From contig NZ_JAFFZW010000012.1 of NCBI RefSeq assembly GCF_017826695.1, forward strand, positions 1 to 64,000: a stretch of 64,000 nt of DNA, written 5' to 3'. This stretch comes from Pseudomonas alliivorans (GTDB lineage: Bacteria; Pseudomonadota; Gammaproteobacteria; Pseudomonadales; Pseudomonadaceae). Below are positions 39,458 through 50,345 of this stretch, one piece after another. A model generated the notes under the pieces. That model was not told the origin of the DNA and ran no database searches. It saw nothing but the letters and a program-made list of their open reading frames with translations. The position numbers and the translations under genes were made by a program. How positions within the stretch are numbered: position 1 is the stretch's first letter; each line of letters opens with the position of its first letter.

Positions 39458-40274
39458 CAGCGAATCCTTTACGTGTCTTTTGGAAGAACCAGAAACCGAT
39501 GGCTGCCATCACGGCGCCGATCAGAATCGCTACGCCAAGGCTGTCCCAATGGGGAAGGTTACCGAACAGCAATACGCTGCGGCTTTCTTCGATGATGTAA
39601 GTCAGCGGGTTCAGTTGCAGCCACGGCCGATAGACTTCCGGCAGTGCCGCAACCGGGTAAAGAACCGGAGACAGGAAAAGCAGAACCGTAGTCAGTACGG
39701 TGATCACATGGCCTACATCTCGCAAATACACTCCCAATGAAGCCAGCAACCAGCTGATACCCAGTGTCCCAAGAATCAGCGGCACAAGAATCAAGGGAAA
39801 CAGCAAAGCGGTCCAGTAAAGTGTGTGCGAAATCAACAACTGTGCGATCACCAGCACGACGAGGCTGATGCAGCTGTGGAAAAGCGCTGAGCCCAAGGTG
39901 ATAACCGGCAGGATCTCCAGCGGGAAAACCACTTTCTTTACGTAGTTGCTGTTGCTCATCACCAGCGAAGGCGCTCGGTTTGCGCATTCGGCGAACAAGC
40001 CGTGCACAATCATGCCTACAAACAGAAGAATGGCGAAACCGCCTTTGCCTGTGTCCACCCCTACCCAGCGTGCGCTGAAGATCTCGGAAAACACAAAGGT
40101 ATACACCGCCAGCATCAATACAGGGTTGAAGAACGACCAAGCCAGTCCCATGACCGAGCCACGATAACGTCCGATAACTTCGCGTCGGGTCATCTGCGAA
40201 ATCAATGAGCGGTTCGTCCAGAGGCTTTGCACCAGGCGCAACGGCCCGGCGGATGGCGTCATGTGAGGATTCAT
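39447..40274 (-). CDS. wzm: Wzm, O-antigen ABC transporter permease
   Basis: The 275-residue ABC-2 type permease has six membrane helices and the usual N-terminal amphipathic region (RSLISQMTRREVIGRYRGSV). It forms the channel with Wzt. It is the first gene of the export/assembly operon. The ATG at 40274 lacks a strong ribosome-binding site (GAGG lies about 11 bases upstream); the next in-frame ATG four codons later (MTPSAGPLRLV) is an alternative. Confidence 0.92.
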   Translation of the reverse strand: MNPHMTPSAGPLRLVQSLWTNRSLISQMTRREVIGRYRGSVMGLAWSFFNPVLMLAVYTFVFSEIFSARWVGVDTGKGGFAILLFVGMIVHGLFAECANRAPSLVMSNSNYVKKVVFPLEILPVITLGSALFHSCISLVVLVIAQLLISHTLYWTALLFPLILVPLILGTLGISWLLASLGVYLRDVGHVITVLTTVLLFLSPVLYPVAALPEVYRPWLQLNPLTYIIEESRSVLLFGNLPHWDSLGVAILIGAVMAAIGFWFFQKTRKGFADVI

Positions 40275-41069
40275 CAGGCAGATACCTCAGCGTTTCCTGA
40301 ACCCGGCATTTTTTGAGGCAGGCTTTTGCTGAGAAAACCGAGATCATCACCAGGTGAATTTGGCTTGAAAACGATGACGTCGGTAAAGATGAGGCAAGGT
40401 GCGATCATGTGTAACGTATCTCCGAAATACTGACCAGAACCGGTTGACGCCGTTCTGGTTGAAAAAAGCGTCTGACGGAAAATGCCGTCAGTTGTCTGAG
40501 ATGCGAAGGTGTCGAGCAAATGTGGTGGGGCGATGGTTTGCCCGCGCGTTGAAAAAGACACCGGCATTCGAGTCCGGCGAAAGGCTTCCGCACGGAGTGG
40601 GGGGCTGGCGCAATGGTCACTGCAGGGTACGTTGCACGCATCGTTGTTCTAGGTCTTTTCGATGTGATTCCGACGATGAGTAACACGAAGGTTTTCATGG
40701 CAGGACAATGGTTGCGAAAGAAACTCATCCGGTATTCGTTGCCTCGGAAAACAGAGTTCTGCAGTCCTTCCATCGCAGATCAGGCCCGTAAATCTGTGCC
40801 TTTGACACCGCTTTTGTCTGGTCGTGCCGTACCGCGTGGTTGAGTTCTTTACGCTGTAAACAAAGGTGCGCACATTAACATAAGCAGCACTTGGAGAACA
40901 TTCGGCAGCAGGGAATTTAACCGTTGTCAGGCTAACGGTTTCCCAGTGATGACTGTACTTTTTCCGGGCACATCAGCCTGCTCCGGATCGGATGCATCGC
41001 ATCCTGCCCTTATCTATCAAAGGGTTGCGTGGTTTCATCGAAATATAGGTCCCCGCAAAGGGCACTGCG
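40275..41069. other. 795-bp gap between wzm operon and upstream glycosyltransferase
   Basis: No recognisable gene is present. The longest open frames (about 90-120 codons on either strand) have unconvincing compositions and no family resemblance. Two inverted repeats are visible: ACCAGAAC/GTTCTGGT (40433-40459) and TGACGG/CCGTCA (40473-40490). I found no JUMPstart/ops element. The stretch probably holds the wzm operon promoter and may be the scar of lost genes. Confidence 0.55.
40433..40459. repeat. Inverted repeat upstream of wzm
   Basis: ACCAGAAC (40433-40440) is exactly complementary to GTTCTGGT (40452-40459) around an 11-base spacer. It could be an operator or a weak hairpin. Confidence 0.5.
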
Positions 41070-41990
41070 TCACTTTACGGCAAGCGCGGCTGCCAGGCAG
41101 GCTATGATGAAAAAAGCTTTATCACGAGGGCGTCTGCGACATTGCCGTGCCTTGAGAACCAGGCCAAGGAACAGAGCCCGGGCAGAAGCTGATTTTCGAC
41201 GCGACAACACCTGGCTACCGCCGATGAGACGATCAATCAGTAGCACCTGCTCAGGCCACCAGCCGTCGGTGATTTTGTCCAGGCGAGTCTTGAATGCCGT
41301 CAGTCCCGTATTGGCGCCGACCTGATTGCCTGCGTGCTGGCGGTAATCCATGCTCGGGGCTGAATCAATGTGCCAGAGGAATCCATGACTGCGAGCGAAG
41401 GCGTAGCAGTACCAGTCATGCAGGCCGACATCCTGAGCCGCAGCCCAGTGTTCAAGAAGTGAAGCCTTGAATGCATCAGCAAGTGTGCGGTTCAGTACGT
41501 AGGTGCAGCCGGGGCCGGCCGCTTCGAACACGTGATCCCACTCGACCTGCGGCTGTGCCTTGTCGAGCAGCATACGTCTGCCATCGGGCCAGAAGGCCGT
41601 GACGTTACTGGAGTAGGCGTCATGATCACCTGAGCTCAGGCGTGAAGTCGCTCGGTCGAGCTTGTCGGGGTGCCAGATATCGTCCTGATCAGAAAACGCC
41701 ACATAGTCGAATGCGCAGAAGTCGACATCTTTGATCAGGCGGAAAAAGTTGCGAGATGCCCCGCCAAACGGACCTGCTTCGGGAAGCAGAATGACGTTCG
41801 CGTGGTTCTGTGCGTAGGACACGCAGCGTGCTTCAGTGCCATCCGTGGACGGGTCGACACTGATGAAGATGGCAACGCTGACATTGATCTGATTCAGAAT
41901 GGAATCAAGTTGCTCCTCGATCCACTCCATACCGTTGTAGGCGGCCAGCAGCACGGCAACCCTGGGAAAAACAGAAGACATGCTGTCCAT
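41070..41990 (-). CDS. Family 2 glycosyltransferase (rhamnosyltransferase-like)
   Basis: The 306-residue soluble GT-A enzyme has N-terminus VAVLLAAYNGMEWIEEQLDS, VDPSTDGT and the AFSDQDDIWHPDKLDR acidic motif. It is similar in plan to the enzyme at 25405. It is the last gene of the rmlBDA operon, 36 bp after rmlA, so a dTDP-L-rhamnose donor is a reasonable inference but not shown. Confidence 0.83.
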   Translation of the reverse strand: MDSMSSVFPRVAVLLAAYNGMEWIEEQLDSILNQINVSVAIFISVDPSTDGTEARCVSYAQNHANVILLPEAGPFGGASRNFFRLIKDVDFCAFDYVAFSDQDDIWHPDKLDRATSRLSSGDHDAYSSNVTAFWPDGRRMLLDKAQPQVEWDHVFEAAGPGCTYVLNRTLADAFKASLLEHWAAAQDVGLHDWYCYAFARSHGFLWHIDSAPSMDYRQHAGNQVGANTGLTAFKTRLDKITDGWWPEQVLLIDRLIGGSQVLSRRKSASARALFLGLVLKARQCRRRPRDKAFFIIACLAAALAVK

Positions 41991-42026
41991 CGCCTTGCGG
42001 TATGAAGTGTAAAGAGGGCCCGGAAA

Positions 42027-42917
42027 TCAGAACGATCCCAGATCCAGCAGTTTCTGCAGGTACTGCCCGTAACCGGTCTTCTTCAGCTTCTGAGCCTGTT
42101 CACCCAGTTGCTCCGAAGTGATCCAGCCATTGGTGTACGCGATCTCTTCGAGGCAGGCCACTTTCCAGCCTTGACGCTGTTCGATGGTGTGCACGAAGTG
42201 GCTCGCTTCCAGCAGCGATTCGTGGGTGCCGGTATCCAGCCAGGCGAAGCCACGGCCCAGGATTTCCACGGTCAGGCTTTTCTGTTCGAGGTAAGCACGG
42301 TTCACGTCAGTGATTTCCAGCTCGCCGCGTTCGGAAGGCTTGATGTTCTTGGCGATCTCGACGACCTGGTTGTCGTAGAAATACAGGCCGGTCACCGCGT
42401 AGCTCGATTTCGGTGCCGACGGTTTTTCTTCGATGCTCAGGGCGCGGCCGGTCTCGTCGAACTCGACAACACCAAAGCGCTCTGGATCGGAAACGTGATA
42501 GCCGAATACGGTTGCGCCGCTGGTCTGCTGGCTCGCGGAGCGCAGGTTTTCCGAGAAGTGCTGGCCGTAGAAAATGTTGTCACCCAGGATCAGGCAGCAA
42601 GGGTCCTTGCCGATGAACTCTTCACCGATGATGAAGGCCTGAGCCAGGCCATCAGGAGTCGGTTGCTCTGCGTAGGTCAACTGAATGCCGTACTGGCTGC
42701 CGTCGCCCAGAAGCTTGCGGAAGGAAGGCAGGTCTTCCGGTGTCGAGATGATCAGGATTTCACGCATGCCGGCCAGCATCAGCACCGACAGCGGGTAGAA
42801 AATCATCGGCTTGTCGTAGATCGGCAGCATTTGCTTGGACACGCCGAGTGTCAGGGGGTGCAGACGAGTCCCCGAGCCGCCGGCCAGGATGATGCCTTTA
42901 CGATTAGTCGTTGTCAT
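42027..42917 (-). CDS. rmlA: Glucose-1-phosphate thymidylyltransferase
   Basis: This 296-residue enzyme makes dTDP-glucose from dTTP and glucose-1-phosphate. The nucleotidyltransferase signature [20 protein letters not shown] lies at residues 13-32, followed by [10 protein letters not shown] and LGDNIFYG. Length is normal. The ATG overlaps the rmlD stop by 4 bp. The product feeds both the rhamnose route and the 3-amino-sugar route encoded downstream. Confidence 0.96.
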   Translation of the reverse strand: MTTTNRKGIILAGGSGTRLHPLTLGVSKQMLPIYDKPMIFYPLSVLMLAGMREILIISTPEDLPSFRKLLGDGSQYGIQLTYAEQPTPDGLAQAFIIGEEFIGKDPCCLILGDNIFYGQHFSENLRSASQQTSGATVFGYHVSDPERFGVVEFDETGRALSIEEKPSAPKSSYAVTGLYFYDNQVVEIAKNIKPSERGELEITDVNRAYLEQKSLTVEILGRGFAWLDTGTHESLLEASHFVHTIEQRQGWKVACLEEIAYTNGWITSEQLGEQAQKLKKTGYGQYLQKLLDLGSF

Positions 42918-43819
42918 TTATTCAGAGATTCCATGAGCATGCGGGTTACGCCGCTTTGCCAGTCCGGCAAATGCAGAGAAAAGTTGTGACGCAACTTTTC
43001 TGTATTCAGACGCGAATTCAGTGGGCGTTGCGCAGGTGTCGGGTATTCGGTTGTGGCGATTGGATTGATCGTTTCCACAGCCAGCGGTTCCCCGTTCGCT
43101 CGAGCAAAGTCGATGACGAATTGGGCGTAGGCGTGCCAGGAAACCTCTCCAGCGGGCGCAAGATGGTAAATCCCGCACACTTCCGGACGTTTCAGCGCCT
43201 GCTGCAGTGCAGCTGTGGCTATATCGGCCAGAAGCTCCGCGCCTGTAGGAGCACCAATCTGATCGGCGATCACGTTCAGGCTCGCGCGGTCTCTGGCGAG
43301 GCGCAACATCGTTTTGGCGAAGTTATTGCCTCGTGCGGCATAGACCCAGCTGGTGCGGAAAATCAGGTGCTTGCAGCCCGAGGCAACGATCAGCTGTTCG
43401 CCCTCGAGCTTGGTCGCGCCGTAGTAATTGACCGGCGAGACCACATCGGTCTCTTTCCACGCCTGGTTGCCGGTACCGTTGAAGACATAGTCGGTCGAAT
43501 AGTGGACCAGCAATGCATCCAACTGAAGGGCTTCTTCTGCCAGAACCTGACTGGCCAGCGCATTGACCGTGCGGGCCAGTGCCTGCTCGGTCTCAGCCTT
43601 GTCCACGGCCGTGTAGGCGGCAGCATTGACGATCACTTGCGGTTGAACCTGACGAATCGTTTTGCGCAGCTCGTCGAGGCTGGACAGGTCACCGGAAATC
43701 TCGCCATAGGCCGTCGAGGCCACCTGACGGTCCAGAGCAATGACTTCGCCCAGCACGGCGAGGGAGCGTTGCAGCTCCCAGCCCACTTGGCCGTTTTTAC
43801 CCAGCAGAAGAATTTTCAT
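42914..43819 (-). CDS. rmlD: dTDP-4-dehydrorhamnose reductase
   Basis: This 301-residue extended SDR enzyme performs the last step of dTDP-L-rhamnose synthesis. The cofactor motif [11 protein letters not shown] is at residues 8-18, [13 protein letters not shown] lies near 65, and the catalytic YGATK motif near 130. It starts directly after the rmlB stop. Its substrate comes from RmlC, which is not encoded in the window. Confidence 0.95.
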   Translation of the reverse strand: MKILLLGKNGQVGWELQRSLAVLGEVIALDRQVASTAYGEISGDLSSLDELRKTIRQVQPQVIVNAAAYTAVDKAETEQALARTVNALASQVLAEEALQLDALLVHYSTDYVFNGTGNQAWKETDVVSPVNYYGATKLEGEQLIVASGCKHLIFRTSWVYAARGNNFAKTMLRLARDRASLNVIADQIGAPTGAELLADIATAALQQALKRPEVCGIYHLAPAGEVSWHAYAQFVIDFARANGEPLAVETINPIATTEYPTPAQRPLNSRLNTEKLRHNFSLHLPDWQSGVTRMLMESLNK

Positions 43820-44893
43820 TTATTTATCGGCACGAGCTGTGTAGTTCTTGTCGATCCATTGCTGGTAGCTGCCGCTTTTCACGTGAGCAACCCACTCCGG
43901 ATTGTTGAGGTACCACTCCACCGTCTTGCGGATGCCGGATTCGAAGCTCTCTTCCGGAACCCAGCCCAGCTCGCGCTGGATCTTGCTGGCATCGATAGCG
44001 TAGCGCAGATCGTGACCAGGACGATCCTGAACGTAAGTGATCAGGCTTGCGTGCGGCAGATAAGCCGAATCCGGACGCAGTTGGTCGAGGAGGGCGCAGA
44101 CCGTGTGGACCACTTCGATGTTCTGCTTTTCGTTGTGACCGCCAATGTTATAGGTCTCGCCGATCTCGCCTTCGGTCACTACCTTGTACAGTGCGCGAGC
44201 GTGGTCTTCGACGTACAGCCAGTCACGAACCTGATCGCCTTTACCGTAGATCGGCAGCGGCTTGCCTTCCAGCGCGTTGAGAATGATGAGCGGGATCAGT
44301 TTCTCAGGGAAGTGGCACGGGCCGTAGTTGTTCGAGCAGTTGGTAACCAGCGTAGGCAGACCGTAGGTTCTGCTCCAGGCACGAACCAGGTGGTCAGAAC
44401 TTGCCTTGCTGGCCGAGTAGGGCGAGCTTGGCTGATACGGTGTTGTTTCGGTGAACAGATCTTCCGGGCCTTCCAGGTCGCCATACACTTCGTCAGTCGA
44501 AATGTGGTGGAAACGGAAGTTGCTCTTGCGTGCTTCGTCCAGTTGATTCCAGTAGGCACGTGCCGCTTCAAGCAGCGTGTAAGTGCCGATGATGTTGGTC
44601 TGGATGAACTCGGACGGGCCGGTGATGGAGCGGTCTACATGAGACTCGGCGGCCAGGTGCATGATCGCGTCTGGCTGATGTTCCTTGAACACCTTGTCGA
44701 TCGCTTCCCGGTCACAGATGTCCACGTGCGCGAAGGCATAGCGCTCGCTGTCTTCAACCGATTGAAGCGACTCGAGGTTGCCTGCGTAGGTCAGTTTATC
44801 GACGTTGATGACCGAATCATTTGTATTGGAAATGATATGGCGGATAACTGCCGAGCCAATGAAACCAGCACCACCTGTTACTAAGATCTTCAA
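43820..44893 (-). CDS. rmlB: dTDP-glucose 4,6-dehydratase
   Basis: The 357-residue NAD-dependent extended SDR has TGGAGFIGS at the N-terminus, STDEVYGD with the catalytic Asp-Glu pair, and YSASK. It makes dTDP-4-keto-6-deoxyglucose. I favour a TTG start at 44893 ([12 protein letters not shown]), which restores the canonical N-terminus and has AAGG 10 bases upstream. A GTG four codons earlier is possible, and the frame opens at 44962. It is first in the rmlB-rmlD-rmlA-GT operon. Confidence 0.94.
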   Translation of the reverse strand: MKILVTGGAGFIGSAVIRHIISNTNDSVINVDKLTYAGNLESLQSVEDSERYAFAHVDICDREAIDKVFKEHQPDAIMHLAAESHVDRSITGPSEFIQTNIIGTYTLLEAARAYWNQLDEARKSNFRFHHISTDEVYGDLEGPEDLFTETTPYQPSSPYSASKASSDHLVRAWSRTYGLPTLVTNCSNNYGPCHFPEKLIPLIILNALEGKPLPIYGKGDQVRDWLYVEDHARALYKVVTEGEIGETYNIGGHNEKQNIEVVHTVCALLDQLRPDSAYLPHASLITYVQDRPGHDLRYAIDASKIQRELGWVPEESFESGIRKTVEWYLNNPEWVAHVKSGSYQQWIDKNYTARADK

Positions 44894-45083
44894 AAGAATA
44901 TTCACCTTGGTTCGAGACAAGGCTTTGCCCGGTCCGTGGAGTTGATCTGGATTATGTCGCAACCATTGAGTGCCCGTCTGAACAAATGTTCACCCAGACG
45001 CAGCGATGGCGAAAGGAAAGTGCGTATTTTACATAGAAAGATATGTGATCCCCATCAAATAATTCAGGGGCAGCAGAAATGCA

Positions 45084-45106
45084 AAAGCCCCGGTTACGGG
45101 GCTTTG
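45084..45106 (-). terminator. Terminator of ychF
   Basis: AAAGCCCCG and CGGGGCTTT form a 9-bp stem with a four-base loop and flanking A/T residues that could serve both directions. It lies about 50 bp beyond the ychF stop. Confidence 0.82.
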
Positions 45107-45155
45107 CAGTAATCACTCGAATGAGGGAGCAAGGTCTTCGAATGACCCTGTTTGG

Positions 45156-46256
45156 TTACACGTTGAAACGGAAGTGCAGCACGTCACCGTCCTTGACGAT
45201 GTAGTCCTTGCCTTCCAGGCGCCATTTGCCCGCTTCCTTCGCACCGCCTTCACCCTTGTACTGAATGAAATCGTCGTAGGCGATGCACTCGGCGCGGATG
45301 AAGCCTTTTTCGAAGTCGGTGTGGATAACGCCTGCGGCCTGAGGTGCAGTTGCGCCGACGCGGACGGTCCAGGCGCGGACTTCTTCGACACCGGCGGTGA
45401 AGTAGGTCTGCAGGTGGAGCATTTCGTAGCCTGCGCGGATCACGCGGTTCAGGCCGGGTTCTTCTAGACCCAGGGCTTCGAGGAACATGTCTTTCTCTTC
45501 ACCGTCATCCAGCTCGGCGATTTCCGCTTCGATCTTGTTGCAGACCGGCACCAGCATCGCGCCTTCTTCTTCGGCGATGGCACGAACCACGTCCAGAAGC
45601 GGGTTGTTCTCGAAACCGTCTTCCGCGACGTTGGCGATGTACATGACCGGCTTGGTAGTCAGCAGATGGAAACCACGGATGACGGCTTTCTCGTCATTGC
45701 TCATGGACTTCATCAGACTGCGTGCCGGCTTGCCTTCGGTGAAGTGGCTGATCAATTGCTCGAGCAGGCCTTTCTGGACCACTGCGTCTTTGTCGCCGCC
45801 CTTGGCGTTGCGAGTGACTTTCTGCAGTTGCTTTTCGCAGCTGTCGAGGTCGGCGAAGATCAGTTCGAGGTCGATGATCTCGATATCGCGCTTGGGATCG
45901 ACGCTGTTGGAGACGTGAATCACGTTCTCGTCTTCGAAGCAGCGCACCACGTGAGCGATGGCATCGGTTTCGCGAATGTTGGCCAGAAACTTGTTGCCCA
46001 GACCTTCACCCTTCGAGGCGCCGGCAACGAGGCCCGCGATGTCGACGAACTCCATGGTGGTCGGCAGGATGCGCTTGGGGTTCACGATGGCGGCCAGCGC
46101 GGCAAGGCGTGGATCCGGCATTGGCACGATGCCGCTGTTCGGTTCGATGGTGCAGAAGGGGAAGTTCTCCGCTGCAATACCGGACTTGGTCAGGGCGTTG
46201 AACAGAGTGGATTTGCCGACGTTGGGCAGGCCGACGATGCCGCAATTGAAGCCCAT
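45156..46256 (-). CDS. ychF: Redox-regulated ATPase YchF
   Basis: This is a 366-residue Obg-family P-loop protein that prefers ATP. The G1 motif is GLPNVGKST (residues 8-16) and the G3-like motif is DIAGLV. A coiled-coil insertion and a C-terminal TGS domain follow. It associates with ribosomes and is linked to oxidative-stress control. It follows pth by 21 bp, the usual gamma-proteobacterial arrangement. Confidence 0.96.
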   Translation of the reverse strand: MGFNCGIVGLPNVGKSTLFNALTKSGIAAENFPFCTIEPNSGIVPMPDPRLAALAAIVNPKRILPTTMEFVDIAGLVAGASKGEGLGNKFLANIRETDAIAHVVRCFEDENVIHVSNSVDPKRDIEIIDLELIFADLDSCEKQLQKVTRNAKGGDKDAVVQKGLLEQLISHFTEGKPARSLMKSMSNDEKAVIRGFHLLTTKPVMYIANVAEDGFENNPLLDVVRAIAEEEGAMLVPVCNKIEAEIAELDDGEEKDMFLEALGLEEPGLNRVIRAGYEMLHLQTYFTAGVEEVRAWTVRVGATAPQAAGVIHTDFEKGFIRAECIAYDDFIQYKGEGGAKEAGKWRLEGKDYIVKDGDVLHFRFNV

Positions 46257-46277
46257 GGTGTTTCCCCTCGAGTGATG

Positions 46278-46862
46278 TCAGGCCTTCTGGCTGTGCAGGT
46301 TTTTCATCGCCCGGTTCCATTCACCGGCGAAGATATCCGGCAGCACGCCGAGGGCAAAATCGATACTGGCGTCCAGCTTATCCTGTTCGGCGCGCGGCGC
46401 TCGACCCAAGACAAAGCCCGACACCTTGCTGGCGTCGCCCGGGTGGCCGATGCCAAGCCGCAAGCGATGAAAAGTGTTCTGGTTACCCAGTTGCGCGATG
46501 ATGTCGCGCAGTCCGTTATGACCACCATGGCCGCCGCCCACTTTGAGTTTGGCAACGCCCGGAGGCAGGTCGAGTTCGTCGTGTGCCACCAGTATCGAGT
46601 CGACCGGGATGCGATAGAAGCCGGCGAGTGCCGCCACGGCTTGGCCGCTGCGGTTCATGTACGTGGTGGGGATCAGCAGACGAACATCCTGACCCTGATG
46701 CGAGAAGCGTCCGGTCAGGCCAAAGAATTTGCGCTCGGGAACGAGGTTGACTCGTTGCGCCGCAGCTATACGCTCAACGAAAAGAGCCCCTGCGTTATGC
46801 CGGGTCTGTTCGTATTCTGCGCCTGGATTTCCCAGGCCAACGATCAGTTGTATGGCGGTCAC
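46278..46862 (-). CDS. pth: Peptidyl-tRNA hydrolase
   Basis: This 194-residue enzyme recycles peptidyl-tRNA. The conserved [15 protein letters not shown] contains the catalytic His; NRSGQAV and [12 protein letters not shown] are also present. The start is GTG 46862 ([13 protein letters not shown]), with AAGGAAGG 9 bases upstream and the length expected for Pseudomonas Pth. The frame is open to 46934 but that leader is not conserved-looking. Confidence 0.95.
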   Translation of the reverse strand: MTAIQLIVGLGNPGAEYEQTRHNAGALFVERIAAAQRVNLVPERKFFGLTGRFSHQGQDVRLLIPTTYMNRSGQAVAALAGFYRIPVDSILVAHDELDLPPGVAKLKVGGGHGGHNGLRDIIAQLGNQNTFHRLRLGIGHPGDASKVSGFVLGRAPRAEQDKLDASIDFALGVLPDIFAGEWNRAMKNLHSQKA

Positions 46863-47026
46863 GACAAGGGCCCTTCCTTTGGAGTTGTGGTCAAACCGCT
46901 TGCGACAGCGGCAATGTGGACGAAAAGTGCTCATTTACCATGATGTAAACTCCGCGATTCCGCCCGCTTTGCCTGCTATCGCTCGCGATGTTTCCTGAGC
47001 AACTCCGACGCTACACAGTAATGAAA

Positions 47027-47635
47027 TTACTCTGCGGCGCCTTCTTCTGCGTCGGTGTCTTCAGCAACAACACGTGGTGCGTGAACGTTGGCGATTGCCA
47101 GGTCAGTACCGTGTGCCAGCGCTACGAACTCAACGCCTTTAGGTGCTTTCAGCTCGGACAGGTGAACGTTCGAACCGATTTCCAGCGCGCCCAGGTCAAC
47201 TTCGATGAACTCAGGCAGGTCTTTCGGCAGGCAGGTCACTTCCAGCTCAGTGGTAGTGTGCGAGATCTCGCCGCCTTTCTTGACCGGAGCTTCTTCGTTG
47301 ATGAAGTGGATCGGCACGATAGCGGTCAGTTTCTGACCCGCGATAACGCGCACGAAGTCAGCGTGCATCACGTGGCCTTTGGCCGGGTGACGCTGCAGGG
47401 CCTTGATCAGAACGTTTTGCTTCTTACCAGCAACGTTCAGTTCGATAACGTGGCTGAAAGCAGCTTCGTTTTCGAGCAGTTTTGCAACTTCCTTGGCCAG
47501 CATGCTGATGGACTCAGGGGCTTTGTCGCCACCGTAGACAACAGCTGGAACCAGGCTAGCGAGACGACGCAGGCGGCGGCTCGCACCTTTCCCCAGGTCG
47601 GAACGCTGTTCAGCATTCAGAGTAAAATCGTTCAT
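47027..47635 (-). CDS. rplY: 50S ribosomal protein L25/Ctc
   Basis: This 202-residue long form binds 5S rRNA. The N-terminal L25 domain ([20 protein letters not shown]) is followed by the C-terminal TL5/CTC domain and an acidic tail ([10 protein letters not shown]). ATG 47635 is the normal start; the frame opens eight codons earlier. It lies between prs and pth, as in other pseudomonads. Confidence 0.95.
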   Translation of the reverse strand: MNDFTLNAEQRSDLGKGASRRLRRLASLVPAVVYGGDKAPESISMLAKEVAKLLENEAAFSHVIELNVAGKKQNVLIKALQRHPAKGHVMHADFVRVIAGQKLTAIVPIHFINEEAPVKKGGEISHTTTELEVTCLPKDLPEFIEVDLGALEIGSNVHLSELKAPKGVEFVALAHGTDLAIANVHAPRVVAEDTDAEEGAAE

Positions 47636-47705
47636 GTTGTTTCTCCAAAATAACCACATTCACAATGGCGTTTGCGACCAGCGCCAGAGCGATATGGGCA
47701 AAAAA

Positions 47706-47742
47706 GCCCCGCCCTGACCGAATGCCAGGGCGGGGCGCTTTT
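47706..47742 (-). terminator. Terminator of prs
   Basis: On the minus strand GCCCCGCCCTGG pairs with CAGGGCGGGGC around an AT-containing loop and is followed by TTTTTT. This is a strong rho-independent terminator between prs and rplY, so rplY must have its own promoter or depend on read-through. Confidence 0.92.
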
Positions 47743-47773
47743 CGTCGACGAAATGCAGGCTTAGGGAGAACCC

Positions 47774-48715
47774 TTAGCGGAACATCGCGCTGATCGATTC
47801 TTCGTTGCTGATGCGGCGAACCGCTTCGGCGACTACCGGTGCAATATCCAGTTGGCGGATACGGCTACAGGCTTGTGCTGCAGCGGACAACGGGATGGTG
47901 TTCGTCACCACCAGTTCGTCCAGCACGGAATTTTCAATGTTTTCGATCGCCCGACCCGACAGCACAGGGTGTGTGCAGTAGGCAAAGACCTTGGCAGCGC
48001 CATGCTCTTTCAGGGCCTTGGCCGCGTGGCACAGGGTGCCGGCGGTATCGACCATGTCATCGACCAGAATACAGGTGCGCCCTTCGACATCACCGATGAT
48101 ATGCATCACTTCGGAGTGATTGGCTTTCTCACGGCGTTTGTCGATGATCCCGAGATCGACGCCCAGGGATTTGGCCACTGCACGTGCACGCACGACGCCG
48201 CCGATATCCGGGGAAACGATCATCAGGTTTTCAAAGCGCTGGTCTTCGATGTCATCCACTAGAACGGGGGAGCCGTAGATGTTATCTACCGGGATATCGA
48301 AAAAACCCTGGATCTGGTCAGCATGAAGATCAACCGTGAGAACACGATCGATACCCACCACGGTCAGCATATCGGCGACGACTTTCGCGCTGATAGCCAC
48401 ACGTGCGGAGCGCGGACGGCGATCCTGACGGGCATAACCAAAGTAGGGAATCACAGCAGTGATTCGGGACGCTGAGGAGCGGCGGAAGGCATCAGCCATC
48501 ACGACGAGTTCCATCAGGTTGTCATTTGTCGGAGCGCAGGTCGGCTGAATGATGAAGACGTCTTTACCGCGGACGTTTTCATTAATCTCAGTGCTGATTT
48601 CGCCGTCGGAGAACTTACCAACAGAAACATCACCCAGTGGGATATGCAGCTGACGTACTACACGCCGAGCGAGATCGGGGTTAGCATTCCCCGTAAAGAC
48701 CATCATCTTGGACAC
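47774..48715 (-). CDS. prs: Ribose-phosphate pyrophosphokinase
   Basis: This 313-residue enzyme makes PRPP from ribose-5-phosphate and ATP. N-terminus [20 protein letters not shown], the flexible loop with [20 protein letters not shown], and the PRPP loop with [18 protein letters not shown] are all present. Length is normal. It follows tRNA-Gln and ispE on the same strand. Confidence 0.97.
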   Translation of the reverse strand: MSKMMVFTGNANPDLARRVVRQLHIPLGDVSVGKFSDGEISTEINENVRGKDVFIIQPTCAPTNDNLMELVVMADAFRRSSASRITAVIPYFGYARQDRRPRSARVAISAKVVADMLTVVGIDRVLTVDLHADQIQGFFDIPVDNIYGSPVLVDDIEDQRFENLMIVSPDIGGVVRARAVAKSLGVDLGIIDKRREKANHSEVMHIIGDVEGRTCILVDDMVDTAGTLCHAAKALKEHGAAKVFAYCTHPVLSGRAIENIENSVLDELVVTNTIPLSAAAQACSRIRQLDIAPVVAEAVRRISNEESISAMFR

Positions 48716-48760
48716 GCGCAGTACCTAGAGGCTGAGGGTAACCTGGATGAGTATAGAAAA

Positions 48761-48835
48761 TGGCAGGGGCGGCTGGATTCGAACCAACGCATGGCAGGAT
48801 CAAAACCTGCTGCCTTACCGCTTGGCGACGCCCCT
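48761..48835 (-). tRNA. tRNA-Gln (TTG)
   Basis: This is a 75-nt cloverleaf: acceptor AGGGGCG pairs with CGCCCCT, the anticodon loop is TTTTGAT with anticodon TTG, the T-arm is GGTTCGAATCC, and CCA is encoded. It sits between ispE and prs, the usual place in Pseudomonas. Confidence 0.95.
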
Positions 48836-48872
48836 GTATTGAATCAATCGAGTGCCTTGCACTCAATTCCTG

Positions 48873-49727
48873 CTACAGATCTTGAAGCTTGCGATGCAAC
48901 ATCGAAATGTTACTTCCTTTCGCGACAAACCCTGTAAGGGTCTCTGTAAGAAGGGCCGAGACTTTATCAGCTTCAGCTTTGTTTGGGAAGGCCCCAAACA
49001 CACAACTTCCAGTTCCGGTTAATTTTGCTTCGGTAAAATTACCTAACAAATTCAAAGCGTTACGTACTTCAGGGTAACGCCTCTCTACAACCGCTTTACA
49101 GTCATTTCGACTGTTTCCCTTGGGAACGGGGCGCACTTTAATGGGCGGCGAGTCGCGTGTCAACAACGGATCTGAAAAAATTTCTGCTGTACTTACAGCG
49201 ACTTGCGGAACAAGCACCAAATACCAAGGTTCTTCAGGGCTTACGGGGGTGAGAATTTCTCCGACGCCTTCTGCGAACGCCGCGTGACCACGGACGAAAA
49301 CCGGTACGTCGGCACCGAGCGTCAGGCCCAGAGCGGCGAGGCGATCCTCGTCCCAGCCAAGACCCCACAAGTGATTCAGACCCAGCAGGGTGGTCGCGGC
49401 GTCGGAACTGCCGCCGCCGATGCCGCCCCCCATGGGCAGGCGTTTTTCGAGCCAGATATCCATGCCGAGCTTGCAACCCGATTGTGCCTGAAGCGCTCGC
49501 GCGGCCCGGACGATGAGATTGCTGTCGTGTGGAACGCCCGGCACATCGGTCTGCAGACAAATTTTTCCGTCTTCGCGGATGGCGAAGCCCAGTTCGTCGC
49601 CGTGATCGAGAAACTGAAAGATCGTCTGCAACTCGTGATAGCCGTCAGGGCGACGTCCCAGAATGTGCAGCATCAGGTTCAGTTTTGCCGGGGCGGGCAG
49701 AACCAGTTGAGGTGTATTCATGCTCAC
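48873..49727 (-). CDS. ispE: 4-diphosphocytidyl-2-C-methyl-D-erythritol kinase
   Basis: The 284-residue GHMP kinase performs the fourth step of the MEP isoprenoid pathway. N-terminal [12 protein letters not shown] and the phosphate-binding loop [15 protein letters not shown] are visible, with SCVFGAF of GHMP motif 3 near the end. The ATG overlaps the lolB stop by 4 bp. Confidence 0.96.
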   Translation of the reverse strand: MSMNTPQLVLPAPAKLNLMLHILGRRPDGYHELQTIFQFLDHGDELGFAIREDGKICLQTDVPGVPHDSNLIVRAARALQAQSGCKLGMDIWLEKRLPMGGGIGGGSSDAATTLLGLNHLWGLGWDEDRLAALGLTLGADVPVFVRGHAAFAEGVGEILTPVSPEEPWYLVLVPQVAVSTAEIFSDPLLTRDSPPIKVRPVPKGNSRNDCKAVVERRYPEVRNALNLLGNFTEAKLTGTGSCVFGAFPNKAEADKVSALLTETLTGFVAKGSNISMLHRKLQDL

Positions 49728-50341
49728 TGCCCCAGTTTGCGAGGCTGCCAGTCCTTGATTACCAGCGTGACGTCGAGGTCCTGGCCGTGCAGTTTCACGC
49801 GCTCGGGCAGCCAGTAACCGTTCTGTTCGACGTAGCTCAGGTACTCGACCTGCCAGCCGTCCTGATCAAGGCTCGCCAGGCGGCTGTCGCCGTCCAGAGT
49901 GACCTGGCTTTTGCTGTCCGGTGCGGGAAGGCCGCGGACCCACCACACAAGGTGAGAAACAGGGAGCCTCCAGCCGAGCTGGTCTTGCAGAAGTTCTTCA
50001 GGCGTCTTGGCTTCGTAGCGGCCCTGATTGGCCACTTCGAGTGCAACGGCACCGGGTCTGCCGGTCAGGCGCGCCGCGCCGCGTCCCAGCGGGCCGGAAA
50101 GGCGGATGTCGTAATAGTCCTGACGCTGCAGCCAGAACAGCGTGCCGCTGCCGGAATCTTTCGGCGCGCGAATGCCGACCTTGCCGTTGATCTGCCAGCC
50201 GTCGAGGCTGCTCAGTTGCTGTTTGTGTTCGCGCCATTGCGCGGAATCGCCCTTGCCCTGAACGGACTCTCGCGAGGTGAGGCCGGCGCAGCCGGCGAGC
50301 AGGGCGATGAGGCTGAATACAACTACGTGGCGCAAAAACAT
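49724..50341 (-). CDS. lolB: Outer-membrane lipoprotein receptor LolB
   Basis: This 205-residue lipoprotein inserts lipoproteins into the outer membrane. The signal peptide ends in a LLAGC lipobox (Cys18). The following sequence ([20 protein letters not shown]) matches LolB. It lies between the TPR lipoprotein and ispE and overlaps ispE by 4 bp. Confidence 0.95.
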   Translation of the reverse strand: MFLRHVVVFSLIALLAGCAGLTSRESVQGKGDSAQWREHKQQLSSLDGWQINGKVGIRAPKDSGSGTLFWLQRQDYYDIRLSGPLGRGAARLTGRPGAVALEVANQGRYEAKTPEELLQDQLGWRLPVSHLVWWVRGLPAPDSKSQVTLDGDSRLASLDQDGWQVEYLSYVEQNGYWLPERVKLHGQDLDVTLVIKDWQPRKLGQ

Positions 50342-50345
50342 AACG

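Noticed and set aside
40405-40773. 122-codon minus-strand frame upstream of wzm
   Set aside because: No family resemblance, arginine/proline-rich composition, no convincing ribosome-binding site, and overlaps equally good frames on the other strand.
42911-44884. 657-codon open frame on the plus strand
   Set aside because: It is the mirror of rmlD and rmlB, whose motifs and starts are unambiguous.
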